From contig JAEORV010000141.1 in assembly GCA_016840695.1 (NCBI GenBank), positions 1-5,513 of the forward strand: 5,513 bases of DNA. Reading direction: 5' to 3'. Position numbers and translations under genes: made by a program. The notes below the pieces were generated by a model, which had not been told where the DNA came from, searched no databases, and was given only the letters and a program-made list of their open reading frames with translations. The stretch comes from Promethearchaeota archaeon (GTDB lineage: Archaea; Asgardarchaeota; Lokiarchaeia; Sigyniarchaeales; SOKP01). Below are positions 4,793-5,513 of the stretch, piece after piece. How positions within the stretch are numbered: the stretch's first letter is position 1; every line of letters begins with the position of its first letter.

Positions 4793-4826
4793 TTTCATAA
4801 TCTGGAGTTAGAATCCTATTATGAAA
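4793..4826. promoter_or_regulatory. Perfect 9-bp inverted repeat in the URO-D/MFS divergent region
   Basis: TTTCATAAT (4793-4801) and ATTATGAAA (4818-4826) are exact reverse complements separated by 16 bases. The element lies just downstream of the putative MFS transcription start near 4790 and about 24 bases beyond the URO-D TATA box. It could be an operator for both genes or a hairpin in the MFS leader. The centre-to-centre arm spacing of 25 bases is slightly over two helical turns. Confidence 0.45.
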
Positions 4827-4863
4827 GTAATTAAGAGAGAAAACACTTTCCTACTTGATATAA

Positions 4864-5513
4864 TTGAAGAAAATAAAATTGCCAACTAAAACGTTCATCG
4901 GTCTCTCGTCGTTCCAAATGCTTGCGATGTTCAGGCGTGGAATGTTTTATACCTTTCTATCTATTTATTTGAGAGAATTTTTGGTAATGTCAGTTACAGA
5001 GACCACGTTATATGCAACTCTCCCAATGATCATGAACGTGTTGTTTCAAACCTTTTTATGGGGGCCTGTAAGTGATAAATTCCAGCGTCGTAGACTTTTA
5101 GTAATATCCGGTGAGTTATTAGCTGGTGTTGGAACGCTTACCGTGTTTTTGATTCATTCTGCATTTTCCAACTTGTATTTAGCAGGTTATATCATAATTA
5201 TCGGGCTCTCCTGCGTAGAAGTATTTTGGTCAATGTCGAATATTGGGTGGTCGGCTTTGATAAGCGATATCTATCCATTCTCCGAGCGCGAAAAAATTAT
5301 GGGGCAGTTAACTAGCATAGGAGGGTTAGGTCGAATAATAGGCATTGTTATTGGGGGTTATCTATACGAAAATGGATGGGGATTTAGAAATGGAACGCTA
5401 TTCTTTATTGCCTCCTTTGTAATGTTTTTTTCTGCACTTCCAATGTTGTTGGCTCCTGAGGGAGGGATTGGGTTACAAAAAAATAAAGAAAATTCTACCA
5501 CGGATAAAAAAGA
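4864..5513 (+). CDS. MFS transporter, N-terminal half (cut by the window edge)
   Basis: At least 216 codons are open to the right edge. Counting from TTG at 4864, the protein begins (M)KKIKLPTKTFIGLSSFQ, followed by LAMFRRG, and shows about six spans (near 11-36, 48-68, 78-98, 104-124, 149-167 and 177-197). MFS motif A occurs between spans 2 and 3 (GPVSDKFQRRR, 67-77). The SALISDIYP...R...MG...GGLGR..G...GGYL pattern from span 4/5 is typical of the superfamily. The cytoplasmic central loop starts at the window end. The start is uncertain: no Shine-Dalgarno is seen. TTG at 4864 or 4879 keeps the conserved GLSSFQ segment, while the first in-frame ATG (4918) cuts into it. It diverges from the second URO-D gene. 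The substrate cannot be told from this half. Confidence 0.85.
   Translation, partial: MKKIKLPTKTFIGLSSFQMLAMFRRGMFYTFLSIYLREFLVMSVTETTLYATLPMIMNVLFQTFLWGPVSDKFQRRRLLVISGELLAGVGTLTVFLIHSAFSNLYLAGYIIIIGLSCVEVFWSMSNIGWSALISDIYPFSEREKIMGQLTSIGGLGRIIGIVIGGYLYENGWGFRNGTLFFIASFVMFFSALPMLLAPEGGIGLQKNKENSTTDKK

Noticed and set aside
1..5513. CRISPR array, tRNA/rRNA gene, insertion sequence or attachment site
   Set aside because: No regularly spaced repeats, cloverleaf, conserved rRNA blocks, transposase frame or terminal inverted repeats were seen on either strand.

Overview
The window is A+T-rich and looks archaeal. Several genes are preceded by a TATA-like box centred about 27 bases before the start codon, which is the geometry of archaeal leaderless transcripts. 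Other genes use strong GGAGG-type Shine-Dalgarno sites. The protein content (two URO-D/methyltransferase-fold proteins, an MFS transporter with the N-terminal signature SSFQxLAMFRRG, and small membrane proteins with a zinc-ribbon tail) suggests an uncultivated, possibly Asgard-type archaeon. That taxonomic placement is an inference, not something the sequence proves.

Positions 1-1158, minus strand: a tight operon of four very small two-span membrane proteins, the last running off the left edge. In order of transcription they are 74, 70, 144 and at least 81 residues. The third ends in a four-cysteine zinc ribbon. The first and fourth share an FPxWL motif at the same distance from the N-terminus and look like diverged paralogues.

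Positions 1159-1663: about 500 bases without a convincing protein gene. It contains a perfect 7-bp stem-loop and a 22-bp near-palindrome. It leads into a 38-codon plus-strand gene (1664-1780) for a protein that is 22/38 arginine, too short for standard gene calling. That gene is followed by a hairpin and T-run. It converges on a 188-residue five-span membrane protein on the minus strand (1803-2369).

Positions 2370-4737: a divergent promoter region, then two full-length members of the URO-D/MtaA superfamily, one per strand. They meet tail to tail and their TAA stop codons overlap within a single TTAA. In both, the H-x-C zinc-ligand pair of classical corrinoid:coenzyme M methyltransferases reads H-x-D. 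No corrinoid protein is visible nearby, so the methyl donor and acceptor remain unknown.

Positions 4738-5513: a divergent promoter region containing a perfect 9-bp inverted repeat, then the N-terminal half of an MFS transporter running off the right edge. Its layout opposite the second URO-D protein suggests a shared regulator and possibly a shared substrate, but this is inference. The best candidates for undescribed biology are the arginine-rich microprotein, the small-membrane-protein operon and the H-x-D URO-D pair.
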